DNA from: Mycobacterium sp.
GTDB lineage: Bacteria; Actinomycetota; Actinomycetes; Mycobacteriales; Mycobacteriaceae
Reading direction: 5' to 3'
Assembly: GCA_025965895.1 (NCBI GenBank)
Contig: JAOPWC010000149.1
Location: 23,987-87,986, forward strand
Length of the DNA: 64,000 bases
The position numbers and the translations under genes were made by a program. The number at the start of each line of letters is the position of its first letter. The first letter of the stretch is position 1. Shown here one piece after another: positions 1 to 8,630 of the stretch. Below the pieces are notes generated by a model. It did no database searches. It worked only from the letters and a program-made list of their open reading frames with translations, and was not told the DNA's origin.

Positions 1-2399
1 GTCCCGGCGCAAGGCCCGGCCAGGTACAGATCACCCAGCGGCTGGCGAAGCTGCTGGATGCTGCGGAGCGGGAAGCCAGGCGGCTCAAAGACGAATATGT
101 GTCGGTCGAGCATCTCGTGCTCGCCCTCGCCGAGGAAGGGCCGGTCACCGCGGCCGGTCGGATCCTGGCTTCTCACGGGGTCACTCGCGACTCGTTCCTG
201 TCCGCCCTGACCCGGGTGCGGGGCAATCAGCGGGTCACGTCCGCGACGCCGGAAGGCTCCTACGAGGCCCTGGAGAAGTACGGCCGAGACCTCGTGGCCG
301 AGGCGCGCTCCGGCAGGCTGGATCCGGTGATCGGCCGGGATACCGAGATCCGCAGGGTCATTCAGATCCTGAGCCGCAGGACGAAGAACAATCCGGTGCT
401 GATCGGCGACCCGGGCGTAGGCAAGACCGCCATCGTGGAGGGTCTCGCGCAGCGGATCGTCCGCGGCGACGTGCCGGAAGGGCTGCGGGACAAGACGATC
501 TTCGCCCTCGACATGGGATCGCTGGTGGCGGGTGCGAAGTACCGCGGCGAATTCGAGGAGCGGCTGCAGGCGGTCCTGTCGGAGGTGAAGGCGGGCGAAG
601 GTAGGGTCCTGCTCTTCATCGACGAGCTACACACCGTGGTGGGCGCGGGCGCGGCCGAGGGGTCGCTGGACGCCGCGAACATGCTCAAGCCGATGCTGGC
701 GCGTGGCGAACTGCACATGATCGGTGCCACCACCCTCGACGAGTACCGCAAGAACATCGAGAACGACGCCGCGTTGGAGCGGCGCTTTCAGACCGTGCTC
801 GTCGACGAACCTGATGTGGAGGACACCATTTCGATTCTCCGTGGACTCCGCGAGCGTCTCGAAGTCTTTCACGGCGTCAGGATCCAGGACGGCGCGCTGG
901 TGGCGGCGGCCACACTGTCGCACCGCTACATCACGGACCGCTTCCTGCCGGACAAGGCGCTTGATCTCGTCGACGAGGCGTGCGCCCGACTGCGCACCGA
1001 GATCGACTCGATGCCGGCGGAGTTGGATGAAATCACCCGCCGCGTCACCCGCCTGGAGATCGAGGACGCGGCGCTGGAAAAGGAGAGCGACCCGGCCAGT
1101 AGGGCCCGCCTGGACCAGCTCCGCAAGGAACTCGCCGACCTGCGCGCGGAGGCCGACTCCATGCGGGCACAATGGGACGCCGAACGCCAGGCCATCCGCC
1201 GCGTGCAGGAACTACGCGAACAACTCGAGCAGCTACGGCAACAGGCCGAAGAAGCCGAGCGGAACTACGATCTCAACCGGGCCGCCGAGCTGCGCTACGG
1301 CCAGATGCGGGAAGTCGAACGCAAGCTTCAGGCCGCCGAGGAGCAGCTCAGAGCAAAGCAGGGCGATCGGCCGCTGCTTCGCGAGCTTGTCACCGAGGAC
1401 GAGATCGCCGAGATCGTGTCGGCGTGGACGGGGATCCCGGTGTCTCGGCTGCAGGAGGGGGAACGCGAAAAGCTGTTGCGGCTGGACGAAATCCTGCACG
1501 AGCGCGTGATCGGTCAGGACGAGGCCGTACAGCTGGTCGCCGACGCCATCATCCGGGCGCGCTCGGGAATTCGCGACCCGCGGCGCCCGATCGGCTCGTT
1601 CATCTTCCTCGGCCCCACAGGCGTGGGCAAGACTGAGCTTGCGAAAACGTTGGCCGCGGCGCTGTTCGACAGCGAGGAGGCCATGATCCGGCTGGACATG
1701 AGCGAATACCAGGAGCGGCACACCGTCAGCCGATTGGTCGGGGCGCCACCGGGTTACGTCGGATACGAGGAGGGCGGCCAACTGACGGAGGCGGTACGCC
1801 GCAAGCCGTACTCGGTCGTGCTGTTCGACGAAATCGAAAAGGCGCACGCCGACGTGTTCAACACGCTGTTGCAGGTGCTCGACGATGGCCGGCTCACCGA
1901 CGCCCAGGGCCGAGTGGTGAACTTCCGTAACACGGTGATCATCATGACCTCGAACATCGGATCGCACTACCTGTTCGAGGGTGTCACCGCCGACGGCGAG
2001 ATCAAGCCGGACGCGCGTGAACGGGTGATGGCCGAGCTGCGAAGCGCGTTCCGGCCGGAGTTCCTCAACCGCGTCGACGACATCGTGTTGTTCACCCCGC
2101 TGGCACTGCCGCAGATCGAGCGCATCGTCGACCTGCAACTGGAGGATCTGCGGGACCGGTTGGCGCAGAGGCAGATCGAGCTCGAAATCACCCCCGAGGC
2201 GCGTCGGATGATCGCCGAGCACGGCTACGATCCGGTCTACGGGGCGCGGCCCCTCCGGCGCTACATCGCCCACGAAGTCGAAACCAAGATCGGGCGGGCG
2301 CTGATCCGCGGCGACATCCAGCCCGGCGCAAAGGTGAGGGTGGCCGTCGAGGGTGGCGAACTCGCGGTGGCGTATGTAGAACCAGCTATGGCGTCCTGA
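1..2399 (+). CDS. clpB: ClpB-type AAA+ disaggregase, 5' end cut by window edge
   Basis: Hsp100 chaperone that, with DnaK, pulls polypeptides out of aggregates in the cytoplasm. The frame is open through base 3, so about 798 residues are visible and only the extreme N-terminus is missing; the GTG at 99 is internal. Order: Clp N-domain (EYVSVEHLVLAL), first AAA+ module with Walker A GDPGVGKT at about 405-428 and Walker B LFIDE, a long Glu/Arg-rich coiled-coil middle domain (about 1050-1360) that marks ClpB rather than ClpC or ClpA, then the second AAA+ module with GPTGVGKT at about 1611-1634 and the C-terminal D2 small domain. It sits 9 bases before a thioredoxin gene and probably heads that operon. 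Mycobacteria have a housekeeping ClpB elsewhere, so this could be either that gene or a paralogue; the redox neighbourhood suggests a paralogue (inference). Confidence 0.93.
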   Translation, partial: PGARPGQVQITQRLAKLLDAAEREARRLKDEYVSVEHLVLALAEEGPVTAAGRILASHGVTRDSFLSALTRVRGNQRVTSATPEGSYEALEKYGRDLVAEARSGRLDPVIGRDTEIRRVIQILSRRTKNNPVLIGDPGVGKTAIVEGLAQRIVRGDVPEGLRDKTIFALDMGSLVAGAKYRGEFEERLQAVLSEVKAGEGRVLLFIDELHTVVGAGAAEGSLDAANMLKPMLARGELHMIGATTLDEYRKNIENDAALERRFQTVLVDEPDVEDTISILRGLRERLEVFHGVRIQDGALVAAATLSHRYITDRFLPDKALDLVDEACARLRTEIDSMPAELDEITRRVTRLEIEDAALEKESDPASRARLDQLRKELADLRAEADSMRAQWDAERQAIRRVQELREQLEQLRQQAEEAERNYDLNRAAELRYGQMREVERKLQAAEEQLRAKQGDRPLLRELVTEDEIAEIVSAWTGIPVSRLQEGEREKLLRLDEILHERVIGQDEAVQLVADAIIRARSGIRDPRRPIGSFIFLGPTGVGKTELAKTLAAALFDSEEAMIRLDMSEYQERHTVSRLVGAPPGYVGYEEGGQLTEAVRRKPYSVVLFDEIEKAHADVFNTLLQVLDDGRLTDAQGRVVNFRNTVIIMTSNIGSHYLFEGVTADGEIKPDARERVMAELRSAFRPEFLNRVDDIVLFTPLALPQIERIVDLQLEDLRDRLAQRQIELEITPEARRMIAEHGYDPVYGARPLRRYIAHEVETKIGRALIRGDIQPGAKVRVAVEGGELAVAYVEPAMAS

Positions 2400-2408
2400 G
2401 GAAGTGTC

Positions 2409-2861
2409 GTGGAAAGCACCATCGTGAAATGCCCGCACTGCGGAAAACGCAATCGGGTACCAGCCGCCGGGGACGGGAAGCCACGCTGCGCCAACTGTCA
2501 CAACTGGTTGCCCTGGATCGCCATGGCCGGTGACCAGGACTTCGGCGAGGTCGTCGAGAAATCACCGATCCCGGTGGTCGTGGACCTGTGGGCGACGTGG
2601 TGCGGGCCGTGCCGGATGGTCAGCCCCGTGCTGGAACAACTCGCCACAGAACGGGCCGGCAGCCTGAAGCTGGCCAAGGTGGACGTCGACGCCGCACCCG
2701 CGATCGCCCAGCGGTTCGACGTGCGGGCGGTGCCGACGCTGCTGCTGATGGACCACGGTCGGGTGCTGGCGCGCCAGGCCGGCGCGGCGCCGGTTGCGGC
2801 GCTTCGGAATTGGCTCGACCAGGGGCTGTCCGCCAGCACCACCAAGGAGGCAACTTCGTGA
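2409..2861 (+). CDS. thioredoxin with N-terminal zinc ribbon (Trx2/TrxC type)
   Basis: Small thiol-disulfide oxidoreductase, 150 residues. Residues 8-30 hold a zinc ribbon made of CPHC and CANC pairs (Cys8, 11, 27, 30), the mark of the thioredoxin-2 group. The thioredoxin fold follows, with active site WCGPC (Cys65/Cys68) and the cis-proline motif AVPT. GTG start at 2409, 9 bases after the clpB stop. The end overlaps the next start as GTGA. In E. coli, Trx2 is part of the oxidative-stress response and its ribbon binds zinc; a similar role here next to clpB would link disulfide repair with protein disaggregation (inference). Confidence 0.93.
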   Translation: MESTIVKCPHCGKRNRVPAAGDGKPRCANCHNWLPWIAMAGDQDFGEVVEKSPIPVVVDLWATWCGPCRMVSPVLEQLATERAGSLKLAKVDVDAAPAIAQRFDVRAVPTLLLMDHGRVLARQAGAAPVAALRNWLDQGLSASTTKEATS

Positions 2862-3124
2862 CTTCGACCATCACGGACCCGCACCTGACCGCGCTGCGCC
2901 CGGTGATTCCCCGTTCGCCGGGCGGGTGCCGGGAGTGTCTGCAGCCGGGCACCCCGTGGGTACATCCTCGGCTGTGCCTCACCTGCGGTCACGTCGGGTG
3001 CTGTGACTCGTCGCCGATGCGGCACGCCCGGGCGCATGCCCACGTGATCGGGCACCCGATTGTCCGGTCGATGGAGCCCGGTGAGTCGTGGCGCTGGTGC
3101 CGCGTGCGCGAGACCTATGTCTGA
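2858..3124 (+). CDS. UBP-type zinc finger protein
   Basis: 88-residue stand-alone ZnF-UBP domain. Visible ligands are CREC, then the CLTCGHVGCC core, then a His-rich stretch (RHARAHAHVIGHP) and the closing WRWC segment, the usual order of the family. GTG start at 2858 overlaps the thioredoxin stop (GTGA); a strong ribosome site AAGGAGG lies at 2844-2850. The 3' end overlaps the next gene by 8 bases, so translation of the three redox genes is probably coupled. In eukaryotes this fold binds the C-terminal Gly-Gly of ubiquitin. The bacterial stand-alone versions have no assigned ligand that I know of. Confidence 0.9.
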   Translation: MTSTITDPHLTALRPVIPRSPGGCRECLQPGTPWVHPRLCLTCGHVGCCDSSPMRHARAHAHVIGHPIVRSMEPGESWRWCRVRETYV

Positions 3125-4808
3125 CGGGGCGGCCGTCAAGTCGGCCTGTGACCAATGGGTGGAAACGCCCGACCTCTACGGCGCATACCCGAGGCTGGAC
3201 GAGGATCAGATCGCCACGCTGGAAGCCGGCGGCAGCAGACGATCTGTCCGGGTCGACGAGGTTCTTGTCCATGAGGGTGTGCAGTCCGAGGAGATGTTCG
3301 TGATCCTCTCGGGCAAGGTCGCGATCGTCGACGACGACGAGTGGGGTGAGCGCCGGATTCTGCGCGTGCACGGGCCCGGAAGGTTCATCGGTGAGCTCAG
3401 CGACCTGGAAGGCCAGGCGGCGTTTTACACGGCGATCGTCGTCGTGGAAGGCGACGTGCTCGCCATCCGGACGGAGCGGGTGCGTTCCCTGGTCGCCCAC
3501 GACCAGGTGCTCAGCGATCTGATCTTGCGCGCATGCCTGATGCGGCGCTCGCTGCTGATCGGGGACGGGGCGGGGCTGCGGATCATCGGCTCCTGCTTCT
3601 CTCCGGACTCGGTGCGGCTGCGGGAATTCGCGGCCCGCAACCGCCTTCCCCACAAATGGCTCGACCTGGAGAAGGACGAGAATGCGGAACGGCTTCTGCG
3701 TCGCTTCGGGATCTCCCCTGACGACACGCCCGTGGTCATCTGGGTCCACCGCGTGCTGCGCAACCCGACCAACGCCGAGCTCGCCCGCGTCGTGGGTTTA
3801 CCGGTGCCCGATACGCTTTCGCAAGAATGCGATCTGGTCATCGTCGGCGCGGGCCCCGCGGGACTCGGGGCATCGGTGTACGGGGCGTCGGACGGTTTGC
3901 GAACCGTTTCGATGGAGCGAATCGCGACCGGCGGCCAGGCCGGAACGTCGTCGCGCATCGAGAACTATCTGGGATTTCCCGCCGGGATTTCCGGCTCCGA
4001 TCTTGCCGACAGGGCGTTCATTCAGGCCGAGAAGTTCGGCGCGCAGATCTCGGTATCCGCCGAGGCTGTCCGGCTGGAGTCCGAGGGCGGACAGCTGTGC
4101 GTCGGACTGGCCGACGGCACGTGCACTGTCGCGCGCGCTGCGGTGGTGGCCACCGGGGCGCGGTATCGCACGCTCGCGGTCCCGGGAATCGAGAAGTTCT
4201 ACGGCAACGGCGTCTACTACGCGGCGACCAACCAGGAAGCGTTGCTTTGTGGCGACGGCCCGGTCGTCATCGTCGGCGGCGGTAACTCGGCGGGCCAGGC
4301 GACAGTCTTTCTGTCCAGCCGGGTTTCGCGCGTCGATCTGCTCATCCGCGGGGACGACCTCGGCAAGAGCATGTCCAGGTATCTGGTCGACCAGATTGAG
4401 CAACAACCGCGCGTGACGGTCTACACCAACACCGAAGTTCGTGAGGTCGACGGTGACGACGTGTTGAGTTCGGTGGTGGCTGAGAACAACCAGACCGGCG
4501 AGCGGCACCCCCTCAAGACACGGGCGCTTTTTGTGTTCATCGGCGCGCAGCCCAACACCGAGTGGTTGAGGGGCACGATCGCGTTGGACGACCACGGCTT
4601 CATCGTGACCGGTGAGGCCGCCGTCGCCCGCTGCGCCGACGAGAACAGCAACTTCACCGCCGTTCGCCGCCCGACGATGCTGGAAACCAGTCTCCCGGGC
4701 GTGTTCGCGGCGGGTGACGTGCGCAGCGGCTCCGTCAAGCGTGTCGCATCCGCAGTCGGCGAAGGAGCGATGGCGGTTCGCCAGGTCTACGAGTACCTGA
4801 TGCCGTGA
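3117..4808 (+). CDS. cNMP-binding-like / thioredoxin-fold / thioredoxin reductase-like flavoprotein
   Basis: 563 residues from ATG 3117, chosen because it overlaps the UBP gene stop and starts the cNMP-like fold. Order: a cyclic-nucleotide-binding-like beta-barrel (about 20-130, with FIGELSDLEG), a middle segment resembling a glutaredoxin/thioredoxin fold (about 150-235, SCFSPDS...LREFAARN), then an FAD/NAD(P)H thioredoxin-reductase module with GAGPAG (about 247-252), GGQAG, and the second dinucleotide motif GGGNSAG. Two key elements are missing. The redox CxxC of true TrxR (normally CATC after GVxY) reads GVYYAATN, and the phosphate-binding Arg of cNMP domains is absent (GQAAFYTA). So it is probably not a classical TrxR or a classical cAMP receptor. 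A multidomain family of this architecture is common in actinobacteria; its reaction is unknown to me. Confidence 0.88.
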   Translation: MSDGAAVKSACDQWVETPDLYGAYPRLDEDQIATLEAGGSRRSVRVDEVLVHEGVQSEEMFVILSGKVAIVDDDEWGERRILRVHGPGRFIGELSDLEGQAAFYTAIVVVEGDVLAIRTERVRSLVAHDQVLSDLILRACLMRRSLLIGDGAGLRIIGSCFSPDSVRLREFAARNRLPHKWLDLEKDENAERLLRRFGISPDDTPVVIWVHRVLRNPTNAELARVVGLPVPDTLSQECDLVIVGAGPAGLGASVYGASDGLRTVSMERIATGGQAGTSSRIENYLGFPAGISGSDLADRAFIQAEKFGAQISVSAEAVRLESEGGQLCVGLADGTCTVARAAVVATGARYRTLAVPGIEKFYGNGVYYAATNQEALLCGDGPVVIVGGGNSAGQATVFLSSRVSRVDLLIRGDDLGKSMSRYLVDQIEQQPRVTVYTNTEVREVDGDDVLSSVVAENNQTGERHPLKTRALFVFIGAQPNTEWLRGTIALDDHGFIVTGEAAVARCADENSNFTAVRRPTMLETSLPGVFAAGDVRSGSVKRVASAVGEGAMAVRQVYEYLMP

Positions 4809-4821
4809 TCGGCGCGGCTTC

Positions 4822-6705
4822 TCACGCGGCGGCGGTCGTCAGGTCATAAACCGTGGCCCCGTTGACCGGGTGTGCCGGGTAGCGCGCCGCCACCCAGTCG
4901 GCGATTCCGGTGGCGTCGCGGCTCCCACTTGACGCGCCGCCGCGCGGTCCGAGCATCTTGCCGCCGATGAAGAAGTGGATCTTCTTCTGCAAGACGTCGC
5001 GTTGGAATTGGCTCAGCGTCGGCGACGGGTCGGTGCCGTTGAAGCCGCCGACCGCCATCACCGGCGTCCCGGTGGCCAGCTGGTAGCCGGCGGCGTTGTT
5101 TGACCCGACAGTTGCTGCGCTCCAGGTGTAGTCGCTCGCGTTCGCTGTCAACATGGCCAACAGAGCGGGACCTGGCTGTGGTGATCCGAGAAATCCACCG
5201 AACCCGGGACCGCCGCCTCGGCCGCGCAGCGACGGGCCCGAGGAGGGGATTGCGCCCTGATGCGGCGTCGCCGCGGTCGCCACCGAGTAGGCGGCGGGGC
5301 CGGCCAGGCACGCGGCCACGGCAAGGGTGACTGCCGCTCGTCTCGCAGAGCGGGGCAGCCGACCTGCCACCAGCATCAGCACCGCAGCCCCTGAGCCCAT
5401 CACCGCGACGGAAGGCCGCAGCCACGGAGCCCAGTCCGGGTAACGGGCAAGGAGCACGCACGCCAACACGGTGGTCACCAGGACTGCACCCGAGAGCGCG
5501 GTCACGGCCCGAATGTCGTTGCGCCATCGCCACAACAGCGGCGCACCGATCCCGATTCCGGCTGCGACGGCGGGGGCGAGTGCCACCGTGTAATAGGGGT
5601 GGATGATTCCGTTCGAGTAACTGAACACCGCGGCGCTCACCGCAATCCAGCCGCCCCAGATGATCAGCGAGGCGCGGGTGAGATCCGTACGCGGTGCGCG
5701 GCGGGTGACCAGGAGCCCGGCCGCGATGCACACCACGGCGGCAGGCATCAGCCATGCGATGTCGGCGCCCATGTCCCGCCCGAAAAGCCGGCCCCACCCC
5801 ACGTCGAAGTTGAGATTGCCCAGCCCTCCGGTCTCATTTCCGGTGATGCGGCCGAACCCGTTGTATCCCAAGGCCAGTTCGACGATGCTGTTGTGCTGCG
5901 AGCCACCGAGGTACGGACGTTTCTCTGCCGGCCACAGCTGGACGAGGGCGAGGTACCAGCCGCCGGACACCAGCATGGCCAGGCCCGCACCGAGGGTGCG
6001 TCTGATGCGTTGCGGCAGCGGTGCATCCGCGCCGAGCAGATACGCGAGGGCAAGCGCGGGCAGCACAAGAAACGCCTGCATCATCTTCGCGAGGAACGCG
6101 AAGCCGATCGCAACGCCGGCGAGGGGCAACCACCGACGGCCGCTCCGGTTTTCGCACGCCCGCTCGACACAGTAGGCACCGGCGATGAGCAACAGGGTCA
6201 GCAACGCGTCGGGATTGTTGAACCGAAACATCAGCGTAGCGACCGGTGTCAGTGCCAACGCGGCGCCCGAGAGCAGCGCTGCGTGGGGGCCGCTGATGCG
6301 GCGCACCGCTGCGCAGAGCAAGGCGACTGCGGCCACCCCCTCGAGCGCTTGAGGGACCAGCACGCTCCAGGGATTCAGCCCGAACAGGCGCACCGAAATG
6401 TCCATCACCCACAACGCGGCCGGTGTCTTGTCCACGGTGATCGAGCTGGCCGCGTCGGTGGAACCGAACAGGAATGCGGTCCAACTCTTGGAGCCGGCCT
6501 GAACGGCGGCGGAATAGAAGCTGTTGGCCCAGCCACTTTCCGACAAATGCAGGAGATAAAGGAGTGCGGTCGCGACGAGCAGTGCCGGCAGCGCCAGGCG
6601 GCGCACAGACGCGCGGCGATGGGCCGGTTGCCGGGTCGGTATGTCGTGTACTTGCGTCGGGGCGGTAAAAGCCACCACGTCATCGTCGCCACCCCAGGTG
6701 GGCAT
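4822..6705 (-). CDS. GT39-family membrane glycosyltransferase (mannosyltransferase-like)
   Basis: 627-residue integral membrane protein of the ArnT/PMT-like GT-C fold. It has an N-terminal cytoplasmic stretch, about 11-12 hydrophobic helices, an early acidic/aromatic loop (LSESGWANSFYSAAVQAGSKSW) and a conserved DKTPAALWVM loop where catalytic residues of the family sit. A C-terminal extracytoplasmic domain is rich in Gly and ends with a FFIGGKMLGPRGG segment. These enzymes move sugars from polyprenyl-phosphate donors to cell-wall lipids or proteins at the outer face of the membrane; the acceptor here is unknown. ATG start at 6705. It is divergent from the small exported protein at 6807 and convergent, 13 bases apart, with the flavoprotein gene. 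Confidence 0.87.
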   Translation of the reverse strand: MPTWGGDDDVVAFTAPTQVHDIPTRQPAHRRASVRRLALPALLVATALLYLLHLSESGWANSFYSAAVQAGSKSWTAFLFGSTDAASSITVDKTPAALWVMDISVRLFGLNPWSVLVPQALEGVAAVALLCAAVRRISGPHAALLSGAALALTPVATLMFRFNNPDALLTLLLIAGAYCVERACENRSGRRWLPLAGVAIGFAFLAKMMQAFLVLPALALAYLLGADAPLPQRIRRTLGAGLAMLVSGGWYLALVQLWPAEKRPYLGGSQHNSIVELALGYNGFGRITGNETGGLGNLNFDVGWGRLFGRDMGADIAWLMPAAVVCIAAGLLVTRRAPRTDLTRASLIIWGGWIAVSAAVFSYSNGIIHPYYTVALAPAVAAGIGIGAPLLWRWRNDIRAVTALSGAVLVTTVLACVLLARYPDWAPWLRPSVAVMGSGAAVLMLVAGRLPRSARRAAVTLAVAACLAGPAAYSVATAATPHQGAIPSSGPSLRGRGGGPGFGGFLGSPQPGPALLAMLTANASDYTWSAATVGSNNAAGYQLATGTPVMAVGGFNGTDPSPTLSQFQRDVLQKKIHFFIGGKMLGPRGGASSGSRDATGIADWVAARYPAHPVNGATVYDLTTAAA

Positions 6706-6730
6706 CGAATTTGCCCGCCCTGTGCGTCAG

Positions 6731-6750
6731 CTGTGAAGGCTTCCGCACAG
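6731..6750. promoter_or_regulatory. inverted repeat in divergent promoter region
   Basis: CTGTG and CACAG arms flank a GAAGGCTTC core, in the 101-base gap between the divergent glycosyltransferase and exported-protein genes. It could be an operator serving both promoters. The spacing does not fit the CRP consensus. Confidence 0.3.
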
Positions 6751-6806
6751 CGCAAACCGACTCTCCACACAGCTGGTGCTCATCTGCAGCCCGGAGGGTG
6801 TTCGCT

Positions 6807-7301
6807 ATGACGTACCGAGACCCGCACTCGGCCGCAACGACCGACGAGCGCGCCGCAGATGGGTGCCCGACCCGTCCCAGTTTCAGCACCCGGCAGACTT
6901 TCGCGGCGGTGGCCATCGCGGCGATCATCGCCGCGGTCGGCGGCGCGGCGATCTACGCCGCGACCAGCGTCGGTTCGCACAACGTCGGCGCCGGCATGCA
7001 CGGGACGGGACTGGGCGGCCGCGGCGGCCCGGGCGGCAGTGGCCCCCCGGCGTCGCTGCACGGCGAGTTCGTCGTGTCTGACCGCACCGGCGGCCACAGC
7101 ACCGAGCTGACGCAAACCGGCATTGTGACCGCGGTGTCGGACGGGTCGTTCACCGCGAGGAGCGCCGACGGGTTCACGGCTACGTATGTGATCGCACCCG
7201 GCACCCCAGCGGCCAATTCCGAACCGGCGGTGAACGATACTGTCACGATCCGAGGCGCACTCGAGAACGGAGCGCCGACAGCGACCGATGTGACGCCTTG
7301 A
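6807..7301 (+). CDS. small membrane-anchored exported protein, function unknown
   Basis: 164 residues. ATG 6807 is preferred over upstream in-frame codons because GGAGGG lies 10 bases before it. A 27-residue polar N-terminus is followed by one hydrophobic helix (FAAVAIAAIIAAVGGAAIYAA), a Gly/Pro-rich linker, and a C-terminal beta-rich domain of about 80 residues (GIVTAVSDGSFTARSADGFTATYVI) resembling OB-like DUF5666 modules. It is probably tethered to the membrane with its C-terminus outside. It is divergent from the GT39 enzyme and may share control with it. No enzyme motif seen. Confidence 0.75.
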   Translation: MTYRDPHSAATTDERAADGCPTRPSFSTRQTFAAVAIAAIIAAVGGAAIYAATSVGSHNVGAGMHGTGLGGRGGPGGSGPPASLHGEFVVSDRTGGHSTELTQTGIVTAVSDGSFTARSADGFTATYVIAPGTPAANSEPAVNDTVTIRGALENGAPTATDVTP

Positions 7302-7321
7302 TGCCGGCCCGGTGCCCAGGC

Positions 7322-8230
7322 TCAGCGGTTTGCTTTTGTGATCACCTGCTCGGCGAATGACTCGAGGTGACGAATCTTGGTGTCCAGCGGCTCGGTATCG
7401 GGACCGACGACGTAGGGCACCCGGAAGCCGACGATGACATCGGTGACGCCCTTGTCTTCGAGGCGCTTGACACCGTCGACGGTGAAGCCGTCGGCCGAGA
7501 TCACGTGGATCTCGAATGGGCCGGTGCTGCCTTCCTCGTCACGGAACTGCCTGAGTCTGTCGAGAAGCCGGTCGAGCTCCTCCGGATCGCCGCCGCCATG
7601 CATCCAGCCGTCGCAGCGGGCCGCGCGGCGCAGCGCCGCGTCGGCGTGCCCGCCGATCAGAATCGGAATCCGCTGCGTCGGTGTCGGTGTCATCTTGGTC
7701 TCGGGGATGTCGTAGAACTCACCGTGGAACTCGAAGTAGCCGCCGCTGGTAAGGCCCTTGAGGATCGTGATGCATTCGTCCATCCGCTTTCCGCGCCGGG
7801 CGAACGGCACACCCATCAGGTCGAAGTCCTCGCGCCACGGGCTGATGCCGACGCCGAGGGCCAGTCGATTGTCGATCAACCACGCCAGGGAGCCGGCCTG
7901 CTTGGCCACCAGGGCCGGCGGGCGTATCGGCAGCTTCACCACAAACGTGGTGAACCGAAGCGTCGTGGTCACCATGCCCAGTGCGGCCGTCAGCACAAAC
8001 GCCTCGATGAACGCCTTGTCTTCGAGAAACTCACGTCCGCCGTCAGGCGTGTACGGATATGTAGAGTCCGACTCGAACGGGTACGCGATGCTGTCGGGCA
8101 CCGTCATGCTGGCGTAGCCGGCGGCCTCGGCCGCCTTCGCCAGCGGCACGTAGAACGTCGGGTCCGTCATCGCCTCCGCATAGGTGAACCGCACATCGCC
8201 TCCTTCAAGCCAGGCCATCGGTTGGCCCAT
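7322..8230 (-). CDS. LLM-class F420/flavin-dependent oxidoreductase
   Basis: 302-residue luciferase-like TIM-barrel monooxygenase/reductase. The frame runs open far upstream, but homology begins at MGQPMAWLEGG (ATG 8230, with GGCGGGA about 7 bases before it); ATG 8218 is a possible alternative. Family marks: LALGVGISPWREDFDLMGVPFARRGKRMDE, then PTPTQRIPILIGGHADAALRRAARCDGWMHGG, typical of mycobacterial F420-dependent LLM enzymes. Substrate cannot be told. It converges with the exported-protein gene (20 bases between stops), and a broken regulator lies behind its start. Confidence 0.88.
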   Translation of the reverse strand: MGQPMAWLEGGDVRFTYAEAMTDPTFYVPLAKAAEAAGYASMTVPDSIAYPFESDSTYPYTPDGGREFLEDKAFIEAFVLTAALGMVTTTLRFTTFVVKLPIRPPALVAKQAGSLAWLIDNRLALGVGISPWREDFDLMGVPFARRGKRMDECITILKGLTSGGYFEFHGEFYDIPETKMTPTPTQRIPILIGGHADAALRRAARCDGWMHGGGDPEELDRLLDRLRQFRDEEGSTGPFEIHVISADGFTVDGVKRLEDKGVTDVIVGFRVPYVVGPDTEPLDTKIRHLESFAEQVITKANR

Positions 8231-8251
8231 CGTGTCCCGCCGAATATTAGG

Positions 8252-8630
8252 ACCAAGTGATGGTGTCGTAGGGCAAGACCTCGGGTCGACGACCTGTCGG
8301 CCGAGCAGCGCTGGCCCGGCTATCGGGTGGACGCGATGGCCCAAACACCGGTCCGGTCCATCCTGGCGCTGCAGCTTTTCGCCGATCCGAAAAGCATGGG
8401 TGCGTTGAACCTGTACCCTGAATCGACGCATGTATTCGGCGACGACTCGCTGGAACTCGGGCTGGTCTTCGCGACACATCCTCGGCCAGGCGAAGGGCAT
8501 GATCATGGAGCGTTTCAAGATCGACGCCGGGCAGGCGTTCGGGTTATTGAAGCGGTTGTCGCACAGTTCGAGCACGCCCGTCGCCGAGATCACACAACGT
8601 CTCGTCCAGGCCGACCATCCACCGCAATGA
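8252..8630 (+). pseudogene. remnant of a GAF-ANTAR RNA-binding regulator
   Basis: Two pieces of one ANTAR antiterminator protein lie in different frames. From about 8270 one frame reads the second half of a GAF domain (RVDDLSAEQRWPGYRV, then VRSILALQLF, GALNLYPES and LGLVFATH). From about 8480 another frame reads the ANTAR signature (ILGQAKGMIMERFKIDAGQAFGLLKRLS) and ends at 8630. The N-terminal GAF half is missing, and the 40 or so residues that normally separate FATH from the ANTAR helix are gone. So there is 5' truncation plus an internal deletion or frameshift. The intact relative at 42475-43290 shows the expected layout. Confidence 0.8.

Noticed and set aside
1233..2501. Long (-) strand open frame opposite clpB
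   Set aside because: Low-complexity Arg/Asp/Val translation with no domain; the (+) strand has unmistakable AAA+ motifs.
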